A DNA stretch of 23,164 bases from Pseudomonadota bacterium (GCA_900299205.1 OMIW01000179.1:1-23164); one strand, 5' to 3'; positions 14,574 through 23,079 are shown, counted from the stretch's first letter. Translations and numbers: made by a program. Notes: a model not told the origin generated them from the sequence alone.

Positions 14574-15311
14574 GTGGATCCGCATACACCACAACCTCCT
14601 CAACCATACGATCTCACCTTGAGATTTATCTCGCGTCGCTGGAAGAGTCCAGAAAATGCCGCATTATTGGGGAACTCTTACAACTCGGCCACCCTCCCTC
14701 TCACTATCGAATTTACCGACTTCTTCCTCAGGTTCCATGATACGCCGGGACTACTCGACGCAACCCGAAGAAAAATTGAGATGACGTGTGGTCAGGAACG
14801 GCAGCTTGAGCGGATTGTGTGGGAATCGGCTATCATTGGACTAAGGGAGACACTGATTATTTTGGGCGGTGAGCAAGCACTGACACGAACTCGAAAATAT
14901 CTTGAGAAAAAAGTGCTTAACCCCCTTCAGGAGCAGTATCACCACGTCTTTGAGGCTGTCGAGCATTCCTCTTCGATCGATCCTGATCGCCAAAGAGAAG
15001 AGCTGAGGGCCAAGATGGAGTCTTTTCATCAAAGCGCAGAGGATGTGATCAAAGATTCCTGGGGCCAACTCGCGACGCAATCTCGGCCCATAACCGAGCG
15101 GATTCATGAACGATGGAGAGAGCTCGTGGGGGGTCGTATCTCGGATGATGTAGAAGCACTCGTGGAGCATAGCTCAGGGACGTCGGCTGATATCCTGCTC
15201 GCCCGAATCCGACTGGAGCAGCAGATTATGCGCTCGGCGGTCTACTCTGACATCAGCGCAGCACTCGACCTTCTCGGCGAACCACCCGAGCCCCCGACCT
15301 CGCCTTGTTGA
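14574..15311 (+). CDS. Hypothetical helical protein, 245 aa
   Basis: I cannot assign a family. The product is hydrophilic and mostly helical, without signal peptide or transmembrane segment. Residues about 60-110 are a mixed helical region (RRKIEMTCGQERQLERIVW ... REALTRTRKYLEKKV-like). Residues 130-220 are charged helices with coiled-coil character (DRQREELRAKMESFHQSAEDVIKDSW). The start is GTG at 14574; no ATG gives a better start and no strong ribosome-binding site is visible. The last 70 bp overlap the 3' end of the RNA methyltransferase gene on the other strand. The long uninterrupted frame and codon pattern support a real gene. Confidence 0.65.
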   Translation: MDPHTPQPPQPYDLTLRFISRRWKSPENAALLGNSYNSATLPLTIEFTDFFLRFHDTPGLLDATRRKIEMTCGQERQLERIVWESAIIGLRETLIILGGEQALTRTRKYLEKKVLNPLQEQYHHVFEAVEHSSSIDPDRQREELRAKMESFHQSAEDVIKDSWGQLATQSRPITERIHERWRELVGGRISDDVEALVEHSSGTSADILLARIRLEQQIMRSAVYSDISAALDLLGEPPEPPTSPC

Positions 15312-16627
15312 CCCTCATCGCCAAGCCGCAGAACAGAGAGAATCTCGGCATGCGATGTCTGAGCAAACATATCAAACGGCTCAATACTCTCCACCTGGTA
15401 ACCCCGCTCAATGAGCGCCTTCACATCTCGTACACAGCTCGCGAGCTGACACGACACTAAGAGTACCGTCTGACTCTTGGGTAATGATGAAGCGAGCGAT
15501 CCAAGCCCGCTCCGCGGCGGATCGACAACGAGACAGTCCCACTCCTTTTCACCAATCTCGCGGAGAAATTTCTCCACACTGATACACCGATACTCAATCG
15601 AAAGCCCTTCCTTTCGAACGAAAGGCTCGGCCGCTCCCACAAGCTCGGGGTCTAACTCAACGGCAGTTGTCGTCACCCCCCGCGATGCAATCGGTATCGC
15701 AAAATTACCCGCACCCGCGTAGAGATCGAGCACCCGGCTCGCTGACGCAGCCATCACGAGCTCAACAACCCTCTTCACTAGTTTGCTGTTTATCTCGCGA
15801 TTGATCTGAGAGAAAGACCCAAGAGGCAAGGGCATCGGGCGATTGTCGACCTCAAGTATCATCCCTGTCCCGCCCGATTCTCGAACGACTGCATCCTTGA
15901 TCCGAATCGACCATACCGAGGCCAGCTTGCATATTACTGACTCAATCGTATCAACCCTCTGAGGGGAAATATCTTCTGCGAGGACTAGCGCGATTCCGGC
16001 CATCCCTTCACCACTCTCGACCACCGCGGTGGCGGGTATCCCTGCAAGCGCCTCGGCAACGAGGGGAAGCTTTTTGAGAACCGAATTCACCTCATTAGTG
16101 GCAACAAAACAGTGGGAGAGGGGCAAGACCGATCGAGAACCTCGGCGATACAATCCCACCGATCCCGCCCGATCGATATGGAATGAAAATCGACGACGAT
16201 ACGCCCCCTCTTCACTAGGCTCAAAAGGGCGAACGAGTGAAGTCTCTCTTTCAAGTCGTGCAGCCCGAAACGCTCCGACTATCATCTCATGCTTCAGATT
16301 GAGCTGACTCTCATACCGTAATGATTGGAGGTCACACCCACCGCATTCAGCAACGACCGGACACGGAGCGATCCGGCGATGCGGTGATGGCTCAACCAGC
16401 TCTGAAAGGATACCCTCAATGAACTTGCTCTTTCGCTGAATAACGGTCGCTCGGACCAAATCCCCCGGGAGCCCGCCCGCAACAAATGCTTTGATGCCGA
16501 CAAGCTCTCGGTCAGAGCTATCCTCCACCGGACCAATCCCTCGACCCGCACCCGCCAGCCCCGTCATCCGTGCCAGCACCCAGGCGGGGGATTCGAGAAT
16601 AGACCCGTTTAAACCTCTCTGCTCCAC
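15242..16627 (-). CDS. 23S rRNA/tRNA m5U methyltransferase, TrmA/RlmD family
   Basis: SAM-dependent RNA uracil-C5 methyltransferase of 461 residues. An N-terminal TRAM-like RNA-binding domain spans about 15-80. A [4Fe-4S] cluster site has C89, C95 and C98 (CPVVAECGGC), with C173 (LSHC) as the fourth ligand, as in RlmD. The SAM motif is LDLYAGAGNFAIPI (300-313), followed by AVELD (322-326). VVDPPRSGLG (367-376) and VSCQLASCVRDV hold the catalytic nucleophile Cys393. QTSHAEILSVL has the general base Glu428. Family members end near there; the extra Gly/Ser-rich tail of about 27 residues overlaps the convergent gene. GTG 16627 has GGAGG five bases upstream. Whether it is RlmD-, RlmCD- or TrmA-like in target cannot be decided; the cluster argues for an rRNA enzyme. 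Confidence 0.93.
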   Translation of the reverse strand: MEQRGLNGSILESPAWVLARMTGLAGAGRGIGPVEDSSDRELVGIKAFVAGGLPGDLVRATVIQRKSKFIEGILSELVEPSPHRRIAPCPVVAECGGCDLQSLRYESQLNLKHEMIVGAFRAARLERETSLVRPFEPSEEGAYRRRFSFHIDRAGSVGLYRRGSRSVLPLSHCFVATNEVNSVLKKLPLVAEALAGIPATAVVESGEGMAGIALVLAEDISPQRVDTIESVICKLASVWSIRIKDAVVRESGGTGMILEVDNRPMPLPLGSFSQINREINSKLVKRVVELVMAASASRVLDLYAGAGNFAIPIASRGVTTTAVELDPELVGAAEPFVRKEGLSIEYRCISVEKFLREIGEKEWDCLVVDPPRSGLGSLASSLPKSQTVLLVSCQLASCVRDVKALIERGYQVESIEPFDMFAQTSHAEILSVLRLGDEGQQGEVGGSGGSPRRSSAALMSE

Positions 16628-16794
16628 CAATTCCTCCCTTTTGATTTTGAGCCTCTCCCGATGATACGACCCCTTATGCTAACCTAATCGAGAAGCTGAG
16701 GCACATGTCGACCACCTGCCTCTTCTCGATGTACCCGGTGCAAAACTTGGCCGCCCCCTTTCCCGCGACCCCGTCTTCTTTGGTATTTTTCCCC

Positions 16795-17406
16795 ATGGTA
16801 CCGCCCGACTGCCGATCAGAGCGCACGAGCAAGCGGGGGAGAACCCCCGCTCCATCAACAACTGCCGCCCTCACGATTTTGCTCCTTACCGTCAATCTCT
16901 CGATGCTATCATCCCCCGGGATCGCTGAGCCTATCGTCGTCATTGAAGATAAAACCACCGATAGCACAACCGGCGACGCTCCGAATCGACTTCCCCCCCT
17001 CGGCTCTCGTCGCGCCGCTTGGCTCGCTGAGCTTGACCGAACTCGCTCGAGAATAAAACGCAAAACAGGTATCGAACTTGATATCGAGCTCGCAAAGTCG
17101 CTTTGCCGCTCGGGATCGATAGAACGGTGCGAGGATGCTGTTGCTCAACTTCAGAACCAGATCACGACGATCATCACTTCGTCTGGTGTCCCTCCCCAAC
17201 CGCCATCAGCACCGCAGCCCCCTCAATCGAATACGTCGGTCGTGATCGTAACCGACCCCCGCCACCGACACCCAGACCCGACCTATCCCGCTCCCATCTT
17301 CGGCACCCCGAAGTTCCCCGAGCACCACCTCGAACACCCGAACATCCCCGAGCACCACCAATCCCCCTCAGAATCGGCAGCAGGCCAGCTCCTACCTGCC
17401 GAGTAG
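16795..17406 (+). CDS. Exported Pro/His-rich hypothetical protein
   Basis: No known family recognised. From ATG 16795 the 203-residue product has a basic N terminus, a hydrophobic stretch AALTILLLTVNLSML (about 24-38) and a likely cleavage after GIA (about 43), so it is probably exported. The middle (about 65-130) is a charged helical segment containing two cysteines. The C-terminal third is rich in Pro, Ser and His, with a 30-bp direct repeat giving (F/I)PEHH units. The frame is open to ATG 16705, which has GAGG nearby, but that start would place 50 polar residues before the hydrophobic stretch. The gene is divergent from the methyltransferase and 132 bp before efp. Confidence 0.55.
   Translation: MVPPDCRSERTSKRGRTPAPSTTAALTILLLTVNLSMLSSPGIAEPIVVIEDKTTDSTTGDAPNRLPPLGSRRAAWLAELDRTRSRIKRKTGIELDIELAKSLCRSGSIERCEDAVAQLQNQITTIITSSGVPPQPPSAPQPPQSNTSVVIVTDPRHRHPDPTYPAPIFGTPKFPEHHLEHPNIPEHHQSPSESAAGQLLPAE
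17315..17359 (+). repeat. Two-copy 30-bp tandem repeat in coding sequence
   Basis: The 15-base string TCCCCGAGCACCACC occurs at 17315-17329 and again at 17345-17359. The surrounding sequence is similar, so the period is 30 bp (10 codons) and the frame is kept. Confidence 0.7.
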
Positions 17407-17538
17407 TTTTTGTGGTAAGGTGCCCGTTTCAGCATCAGTAGTACTGAGCAACACCCGCTCGCAGCCATGACAGTCCGCAGATAGCGTGCTTCGCGGCCAT
17501 CAAAGCTATCCACTGCTATCCTCTGGAGTAGAAGACGT

Positions 17539-18096
17539 ATGAAGGCAACCAACCTCCGCAAGGGCACCGTTATCATCTTCAACAATGCCCCCCAACGCGT
17601 AATGGATTTTCACCACAACACTCCCGGCAATCTCGGGGCTCACATTAAACTCAAGCTCCGAAACCTCATCACTGGACTTCAAACCGAAACCAAGTTCGCC
17701 TCGACAGACGAAGTTCCTGAGGCAGATGTATCAAGCTACAAGGCAACATACCTCTATCACGATGGCGAGGGTTATCATTTTATGACCACTGAAACGTATG
17801 AGCAGTATGTCATCAGCGGGGAAACCCTCGGGGATGCGATCCACTTTCTCCAGGATGAAATGGTTGTCGACGTCACCCTCTACAATGACGAACCGATCGG
17901 CGTCGGACTCCCGACTACCGTGACCCTCACTGTCGCCGACACCGAGCCCGAGATGAAAGGTGCGACCGCGAGCAACTCACCCAAGCCCGCGAAAACCGAT
18001 ACCGGACTGAGCCTCTCTGTGCCACCATTCGTAAAGATAGGGGATAGAATCATAGTCAATACCGAAGAGGGAACCTACGTGAAGCGTGCGGACTAG
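17539..18096 (+). CDS. efp: Elongation factor P
   Basis: A 185-residue, three-domain translation factor that rescues ribosomes stalled at polyproline. The KOW-like domain I starts MKATNLRKGTVI; the OB domains follow, ending with the family signature region VPPFVKIGDRIIVNTEEGTYVKR (161-183). Length is standard. The domain I apex loop reads NTPGNLGAHIKLKLRNL (27-43). Aligning with E. coli EF-P, the position of the modified Lys34 is Asn31 here, so neither beta-lysylation nor rhamnosylation is possible at that site. The TPGN form is known to me from PVC-type EF-P variants. GGAG lies about 11 bases before ATG. A strong hairpin follows the stop. The neighbouring genes are not translation genes. Confidence 0.96.
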   Translation: MKATNLRKGTVIIFNNAPQRVMDFHHNTPGNLGAHIKLKLRNLITGLQTETKFASTDEVPEADVSSYKATYLYHDGEGYHFMTTETYEQYVISGETLGDAIHFLQDEMVVDVTLYNDEPIGVGLPTTVTLTVADTEPEMKGATASNSPKPAKTDTGLSLSVPPFVKIGDRIIVNTEEGTYVKRAD

Positions 18097-18111
18097 GCCT
18101 GAAACCAAATT

Positions 18112-18145
18112 GGGGCGACAGGAGTGCGGAGGCACCGGTCGCCCC
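18112..18145 (+). terminator. Strong hairpin after efp
   Basis: GGGGCGAC (18112-18119) pairs perfectly with GTCGCCCC (18138-18145), and inside the loop GTGC (18124-18127) pairs with GCAC (18132-18135) around GGAG. It starts 16 bases after the efp stop. No U-run follows, so it may be a terminator that needs other factors or an RNA-stabilising structure. Confidence 0.45.
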
Positions 18146-18221
18146 TCATGGGGCACTTTCTCAATAGGACCACCCTCAACCCCCGATCTTTCCTCGCAGA
18201 GCGCGCAATCGCCGAACCACC

Positions 18222-20009
18222 ATGGCCTCACGCCCCTCCTCTCCTCCGCCATCTCCCCTCAAAGGGCTACTACTCGGCTCGTGGGAATCGACGATCGGCG
18301 CCCGTCTTCGCTTCGCTGCGTTCGTCTTTCTCTTCATCATCTCTACCCTCAGTCAGCTGCTCGTCCCTTTTGCTATCGGTTATACGTTTGCGACCCTGAC
18401 TACCCGCGGTTTCTCTGAAGAAGCATTCGCCGATAGCTTGTGGGGTGTCGCTGCCTATACGGCCCTCCGACTCCTGAATACCTTTTCCCACCACATCGCC
18501 CGATATCTCCAGACCACAACCGCCTACTGCTCGCGGATGTACACCCTAAACCGTATCTTTGCTTCACTGATGAAGTTTCCCCTGTCGTGGCACATCGGCA
18601 CCCACTCAGGGGACAACCTCAGTAAACTCAACCGAGCTGCCGGGGCTATCGACCAGATGATCGGCACCTATGTGTGGCAGATTTTGGAGGGGGTCATTAA
18701 GCTCGTCGTAGCGAGTAGCTATCTTTTTGCGCTCGATCCAAAAGTCGCATGCACGGTAATCTTCATGAGCATTATTACCGTGCTCAGTATGATTTATTTT
18801 AATAAACGGCTTGCTGACGCGATTCGTCGCAACAATTCATTTGCAAACAAAATTAACCGAATCTGCGTTGACTATCTCTTCCATGTTGTCACGGTAAAAA
18901 CTTTGGCACTCGAGGGATCAGCAACTCAGTATCTCCAAAAGCAGCAGGACGAGGGATATGAGAATGCAAAACGGATAAGCCGATTCAGTGAGTTAAAATG
19001 GGGCTCAACCTCGGTTGGATATAGTCTCGTGATCGGCACCTCGCTGCTGATGTATCTCTACGGGCATCGCGACCCATCCCAGCCATTTAATGTTCAGGAA
19101 GCCTACGTCCTACTTGATTACCTCGACAAGGTATTCCAGGCTATCGGCTCCTTTACGGCGTATTACGGCGGGATTATCGAATCCTCAGTCGCTTATGAGG
19201 ATGGCCACTCGGTTATTTATCAGGCCGCAGCGATGAAACCTCCTGAAGTCGCCGAAGAATTTGATCCTTCCTGGTCGAACCTTGCCATCGACGATCTCAC
19301 CTTCTCCTATGCTACCGGTGAACACTCAGGATTGCAGGGATTGTCACTCGCGATAAAACGTGGTGAAAAAATAGCACTCGTGGGGCCCAGTGGAGGTGGT
19401 AAATCAACACTCCTTAAAAACCTCGGCGGGCTCCTCGTTCCCTCTTCCTATCGAATGAGCACCGATAAACAGACGCAGATACTCATCGAGGATATCGCCC
19501 GTCAAACACTATTGGTGCCGCAAGAGCCCGAGATATTCAGTGAAACGCTCCTGTATAACCTGACGATGGGCCAAGAGTTTTCTTCGCAGGATATTCAACG
19601 ATTCGTTGGACTAGCTCGGCTACACAAGGTAATAGAAAAACTTGAGAATGGTATCGAGTCCGATCTCGCCGAGAACGGATTAAATCTTTCTGTAGGAGAA
19701 AAGCAACGGGTGGCCCTCGCTCGTGGCCTCCTTCGCGCAGAAAGCAGAGCGATACTCCTGCTCGACGAACCGACATCAAGCCTCGATCCGCGAACCGAGA
19801 AGGAGATCTTCATCGGGATATTGTCTCATTTTTCTGAGAGAACGATCGCCGCAGCAGTGCACCGACTTAATTTAGTGCAGCTCTTTGACAAGATCGTATA
19901 TGTTGCTGCGGGAAAAGTTGAGGAGTTCGGTGCGTTCGATGAGCTGATACAACGTCGCGGGGCGTTTTATCGAGCTTGGGAGGATTATGAGAGGAAGGTG
20001 GGGGGATAA
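18222..20009 (+). CDS. ABC exporter, fused permease-ATPase
   Basis: A 595-residue half-transporter expected to act as a dimer in the inner membrane. The membrane domain (about 25-330) has six hydrophobic helices. The ATPase domain (about 350-590) has Walker A GPSGGGKSTLL (388-398), Q-loop Gln434 (VPQEPEIF), signature LSVGEKQ (489-495), Walker B AILLLDEP (510-517) and switch His547 (AAVHRL). The signature has Val and Glu in place of the usual Gly-Gly. The N-terminal 15 residues are Pro/Ser-rich. Layout resembles lipid/peptide or Atm1-like exporters, but substrate cannot be assigned. The ATG at 18222 is the first in frame; it lies 125 bp after efp, beyond a strong hairpin. Confidence 0.93.
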   Translation: MASRPSSPPPSPLKGLLLGSWESTIGARLRFAAFVFLFIISTLSQLLVPFAIGYTFATLTTRGFSEEAFADSLWGVAAYTALRLLNTFSHHIARYLQTTTAYCSRMYTLNRIFASLMKFPLSWHIGTHSGDNLSKLNRAAGAIDQMIGTYVWQILEGVIKLVVASSYLFALDPKVACTVIFMSIITVLSMIYFNKRLADAIRRNNSFANKINRICVDYLFHVVTVKTLALEGSATQYLQKQQDEGYENAKRISRFSELKWGSTSVGYSLVIGTSLLMYLYGHRDPSQPFNVQEAYVLLDYLDKVFQAIGSFTAYYGGIIESSVAYEDGHSVIYQAAAMKPPEVAEEFDPSWSNLAIDDLTFSYATGEHSGLQGLSLAIKRGEKIALVGPSGGGKSTLLKNLGGLLVPSSYRMSTDKQTQILIEDIARQTLLVPQEPEIFSETLLYNLTMGQEFSSQDIQRFVGLARLHKVIEKLENGIESDLAENGLNLSVGEKQRVALARGLLRAESRAILLLDEPTSSLDPRTEKEIFIGILSHFSERTIAAAVHRLNLVQLFDKIVYVAAGKVEEFGAFDELIQRRGAFYRAWEDYERKVGG

Positions 20010-20014
20010 ATGAA

Positions 20015-20054
20015 AGGCGCGCCCCGCAACCATAACTGTGTTGGGGGCACGCCT
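20015..20054. terminator. Bidirectional hairpin between convergent genes
   Basis: AGGCG-C-GCCCC (20015-20025) pairs with GGGGC-A-CGCCT (20044-20054) with one mismatch; CAAC/GTTG extends the stem past a bulged G. It lies between the ABC exporter stop (20009) and the convergent gene end (20065). There is no U-run. A shared terminator is likely from position and stability. Confidence 0.5.
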
Positions 20055-20064
20055 ATCGCGGAAG

Positions 20065-20376
20065 TTAATGCCGCATGATTACTTCAATGACCTTTTCATC
20101 CTCCTCAGACCACCCGAATTCGATGGTGTCTGGCCCCTTGCGCCCTTTCTGCACATCTGCAGGGAGCTGCCTGAAGGCCTTCACGGCCTCTTTGATAACT
20201 TCGGTAGCCTCATCGATGACCGTCCTCTTGGGAGGGTTATTGACACGCACTCCGCCCTTGAACATATAGCGAGGGCAGTCACCTTCGCCTCTGGGATAGA
20301 CGACGACCCCTTGGGCGGTGCAGAGGCAACCGATACCAGCAGTCTCCGACACTCGAGACAGGACAAACCGTTCCAT
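20065..20376 (-). CDS. Hypothetical protein, 103 aa
   Basis: Not recognised. The product has an N-terminal region with three cysteines (CLC at about 17-19, C34) and a short basic stretch. A helical segment follows (TVIDEATEVIKEAVKAFRQL, about 52-71), then a charged tail (KGPDTIEFGWSEEDEKVIEVIMRH). It lies downstream of the kinase gene on the same strand with a 90-bp gap. The opposite strand also has a long open frame here (20038-20682), but that frame continues through the kinase gene and reads as a shadow. An AAAGG precedes the ATG. No functional clue. Confidence 0.45.
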   Translation of the reverse strand: MERFVLSRVSETAGIGCLCTAQGVVVYPRGEGDCPRYMFKGGVRVNNPPKRTVIDEATEVIKEAVKAFRQLPADVQKGRKGPDTIEFGWSEEDEKVIEVIMRH

Positions 20377-20466
20377 AAACCTTTTAGAGCAGACGGTCAG
20401 AGGTTAGGCCATAATCCTGACAAAGTCAAGCAAATTCGACAAATTGTGGCAGAAGCAGTACATATC

Positions 20467-21471
20467 CTACCCCAGAACCCTTACCTGCTCCTCAAGTTCT
20501 CCCACATGCCGCGCCCAATATCCGGGGGCTCCGAAGAAGGAGAATACTCGCTGAAACGCCGGGTCGGTCCAACGACGAGCCAGCCACGCTGCATAGTGGA
20601 TGAACCGGAGGGTTCGCAACGCTTCGATTGCCCGCAGCTGTTCACGGGGGAAAGGGCGGAAGGTCTCGTAGGCCTCGAGTAGCAACTCACGATGGTACGA
20701 CGCTTCGGCGTCTCGGCCAGGCACCAGAAGCCAGACATCCTGCACCACCGGGCCCACCACCATATCATCAAAATCAACAAGTGCTGGACCCTCAGGGGTC
20801 TGGATCACGTTGGCAAGATGGCAATCGCCGTGAATACGTTGGGTAGGCAGCCCCGCAAGAAGAGGCTCACAGAGGTCGCACGCCGTTCGGGCAACCCGCT
20901 CATAAGAGCTTCGGACCTCTCGGTCGATATGGTTGTTTTCGAGAAGAAACGCGATATTTTTCAGGCCGTACGACTCCACGGTCAGATTGACTCGATGGTG
21001 TGCCTCTCGCAGTCCTCCTATTGCGTGCATCCGGGCCAATAACCGGCCCAGCCAAGGCAGGTCATCCTCCTGAAGCTCATCGGGGGAACGCCCCGCCAAT
21101 CGCGGGAAGATCGAGAAGGGAATTTCGGTGCCCTCAAGGACCCGAACCGACGCACCGTCACCATCCTGAACCGGTGCCGCCACCGGGATCTCTCGCTCGG
21201 CGAGATCGTAAAGAAACTGATGTTCCTCGAAAATCTGCTCCCGACTCCACCGCCCGGGTCGGTAAAACTTCGCAATCAAAAACCGCTTATGTTTCGGCAG
21301 ACTCGGATCGACATCAAGTTCCACCTCGAAAACCCTGTTCTCCATACTATTGAGGGCGAACCACCGTCCCGTGCACTCCACCCCGAATGACTCAACTGCC
21401 GCAAGGATCCGATCAGGGGTGAGTGCGAAAAAATCTCTTAATTGTTCGGGGGGATGAGAGGGGGTCGTCAT
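20467..21471 (-). CDS. srkA: Stress response kinase A (YihE/SrkA-type)
   Basis: A 334-residue aminoglycoside-phosphotransferase-fold Ser/Thr kinase. In E. coli SrkA/YihE counters stress-induced death and is linked to the Cpx response. The N-lobe has NRVFEVEL (45-52) and IAKFYRPGRWS (66-76), with Lys68 as the ATP-binding lysine. The catalytic loop is RIHGDCHLANVI (212-223; Asp216 base, Asn221 Mg ligand). The metal motif is LVDFDDMVVGPVVQDVWLLV (231-250), close to the E. coli form. Length is normal. Chosen start is ATG 21471 (MTTPSHPPEQLRDFFALTPD), which matches the family beginning; a GTG at 21525 would add 18 residues. Divergent from the SDR gene. Confidence 0.9.
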   Translation of the reverse strand: MTTPSHPPEQLRDFFALTPDRILAAVESFGVECTGRWFALNSMENRVFEVELDVDPSLPKHKRFLIAKFYRPGRWSREQIFEEHQFLYDLAEREIPVAAPVQDGDGASVRVLEGTEIPFSIFPRLAGRSPDELQEDDLPWLGRLLARMHAIGGLREAHHRVNLTVESYGLKNIAFLLENNHIDREVRSSYERVARTACDLCEPLLAGLPTQRIHGDCHLANVIQTPEGPALVDFDDMVVGPVVQDVWLLVPGRDAEASYHRELLLEAYETFRPFPREQLRAIEALRTLRFIHYAAWLARRWTDPAFQRVFSFFGAPGYWARHVGELEEQVRVLG

Positions 21472-21584
21472 AGGAATTTTTTCGTTCGTAGCGCCATTCA
21501 GTGTGATCGTCTTACTATAGTACACAAATCAGAAAGATCAGAATCAATCCACTGTGTCGGACCCCGCTCGGAAGGAATCAGCCT

Positions 21585-22343
21585 ATGATCACAAACCTCA
21601 GAGACCTGACCGTCATCGTTACCGGCGCATCCTCAGGCATTGGACTCGCTACTGCGACGCTCCTCGCTCGGGCAGGTGCCGCTGTTATACTCGGGGCACG
21701 ATCAGAGGAGAAGATTCGGGACCTGTCGGAAGAGCTTATCAGCCTCGGGGCTCGCGAGGCAGTTGCGATTCCTCTCGATGTCACAAGCCCTCGATCAATC
21801 GAAGCCTTTGTGAATCAGGTCGACATACGCTTTCCTCAGGTCGATGTCCTGATCAACAACGCGGGCCTCGCCCGCTCGCTCGACCCTCTTTGGGAAGGCT
21901 CACCCGACGAATGGGAGGAGATGATTCAGACGAATGTCACCGGGCTGCTTCGGGTGACGCGCAGCTTCCTGCCCGCGATGGTGAAACGAAATGCAGGGCA
22001 CATTATTTCCCTTGGATCCACCGCTGGTCACGCGAGCTACGCCGGAGGCGCCGTCTATTGTGCAACAAAGAGCGCCGTCTCCGCGATATCCGACTCACTC
22101 AGGAAAGACCTCCATGGCACACGGATTCGGGTTAGTTCAGTCGATCCCGGTGCCGTCCAGACCAATTTTAGCCTCGTCCGCTTCAAAGGAGATGCAACAC
22201 GAGCCGACAAGGTATACGAAAACATAGAACCCCTCACCGCCGACGATGTTGCCGAGATGATTCTCTTCTGCATCACCCGGCCCGCGCGGGTGAATATCAA
22301 CTACATTATTGCGACCGCGACCGATCAACAGAGTCCGTTGTAG
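21585..22343 (+). CDS. SDR family NAD(P)-dependent oxidoreductase (YdfG-like)
   Basis: A classical short-chain dehydrogenase of 252 residues. Cofactor loop TGASSGIG (13-20), NNAG (91-94), catalytic Ser145 (SLGSTAG), Tyr158 and Lys162 (YCATK), and DPGAVQTNFS (188-197). Arg39 after the second strand (LGARS) favours NADP(H). The overall sequence resembles YdfG, the NADP-dependent L-allo-threonine/3-hydroxy-acid dehydrogenase, including FSLVRFKGD and the TADDVAE segment. AAGGAA lies eight bases before ATG. The gene stands between the divergent kinase and the convergent DNA glycosylase, so it is probably monocistronic. The substrate is inferred from family only. Confidence 0.92.
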   Translation: MITNLRDLTVIVTGASSGIGLATATLLARAGAAVILGARSEEKIRDLSEELISLGAREAVAIPLDVTSPRSIEAFVNQVDIRFPQVDVLINNAGLARSLDPLWEGSPDEWEEMIQTNVTGLLRVTRSFLPAMVKRNAGHIISLGSTAGHASYAGGAVYCATKSAVSAISDSLRKDLHGTRIRVSSVDPGAVQTNFSLVRFKGDATRADKVYENIEPLTADDVAEMILFCITRPARVNINYIIATATDQQSPL

Positions 22344-22382
22344 TGCAGGCTCAGAGGGAGACTCGCGGTTGAGCCATCATCT

Positions 22383-23045
22383 TTACTTAAATACCGAACC
22401 GGTAGCCCGAGCCCAGAGATACAGATCAAGCAGATCCGGTGACTCTCCCAGATCGCAGGCAAAGGAGATAAATATCTGCTCAATCTCTCGGTACCGAGCG
22501 TCACTGATCGAGCGTGGCACCGAGGCAAGAAGCCCGCACTCAAGCAGCACCCGGAGGATGTGACGATCTAATATAGCAAGTCCCCGGCGACCAATGTTCC
22601 GAAGAGCATGCGAGGCCTCTTTCATCCCGAGACCAAGAACAAGACGCCGCAGCTGATCCCGCTCTTCCAACGGTGGTAAAGCACCATCGAGGATCCGCTC
22701 TACCGCATCACGACTTTCGAGTGCTCGGAGCAATCTTGCCGCTTTGACCCGATGAAACCGCACATAATGGGCTGGATTACGGAGGATATCTGCCACCTCA
22801 TCGTGTGAAAGCGCACCCGCAAAAAAACCCCGCTCTTCCAATACACCCATCGCCGCCTCCGCTCGATACGGCGAACTTTGCGGTGTCATCACACACACCA
22901 AAACCTCCCGAAACCACCTCTCTCGGGGCACTGCCGCAAAAAGATCCAACGCAGCGAGGATCTCCGCCCTCAGCGATGGTAGTGAGGCGAGGATAGATTG
23001 TGCACGGGGGAAACGAGTTGAGTTGGCGATAGATGACAATCGCAC
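22383..23045 (-). CDS. ogg: N-glycosylase/DNA lyase (Ogg2-type 8-oxoguanine glycosylase)
   Basis: A 220-residue helix-hairpin-helix glycosylase that removes 8-oxoguanine from DNA and cuts the strand. The HhH and catalytic motif is GLGMKEASHALRNIG (138-152) with the Schiff-base Lys142; the catalytic Asp160 lies in LAILDRHIL. The C terminus LDLYLWARATGSVFK has the hallmark tail of the archaeal-type Ogg2 family, whose last residues recognise 8-oxoG. Length is typical (about 210). No cluster cysteines of the EndoIII type are present. The start is GTG 23045, with no good ribosome-binding site; a TTG two codons in is possible. Tail-to-tail with the SDR gene and 35 bp downstream of tRNA-Asn on the same strand. 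Confidence 0.92.
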   Translation of the reverse strand: MRLSSIANSTRFPRAQSILASLPSLRAEILAALDLFAAVPRERWFREVLVCVMTPQSSPYRAEAAMGVLEERGFFAGALSHDEVADILRNPAHYVRFHRVKAARLLRALESRDAVERILDGALPPLEERDQLRRLVLGLGMKEASHALRNIGRRGLAILDRHILRVLLECGLLASVPRSISDARYREIEQIFISFACDLGESPDLLDLYLWARATGSVFK

Positions 23046-23079
23046 GGCAGATGGGCAGGAGCGGAAACAATATAGAGAA

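Noticed and set aside
16674-17063. Minus-strand frame of 129 aa opposite the exported Pro/His-rich protein
   Set aside because: No ribosome-binding site or domain; composition is that of a shadow of the plus-strand gene.
20038-20682. Long plus-strand frame (214 aa) opposite the 103-aa protein and the kinase
   Set aside because: It runs antisense into the well-supported srkA gene, and its product has no domain-like pattern.
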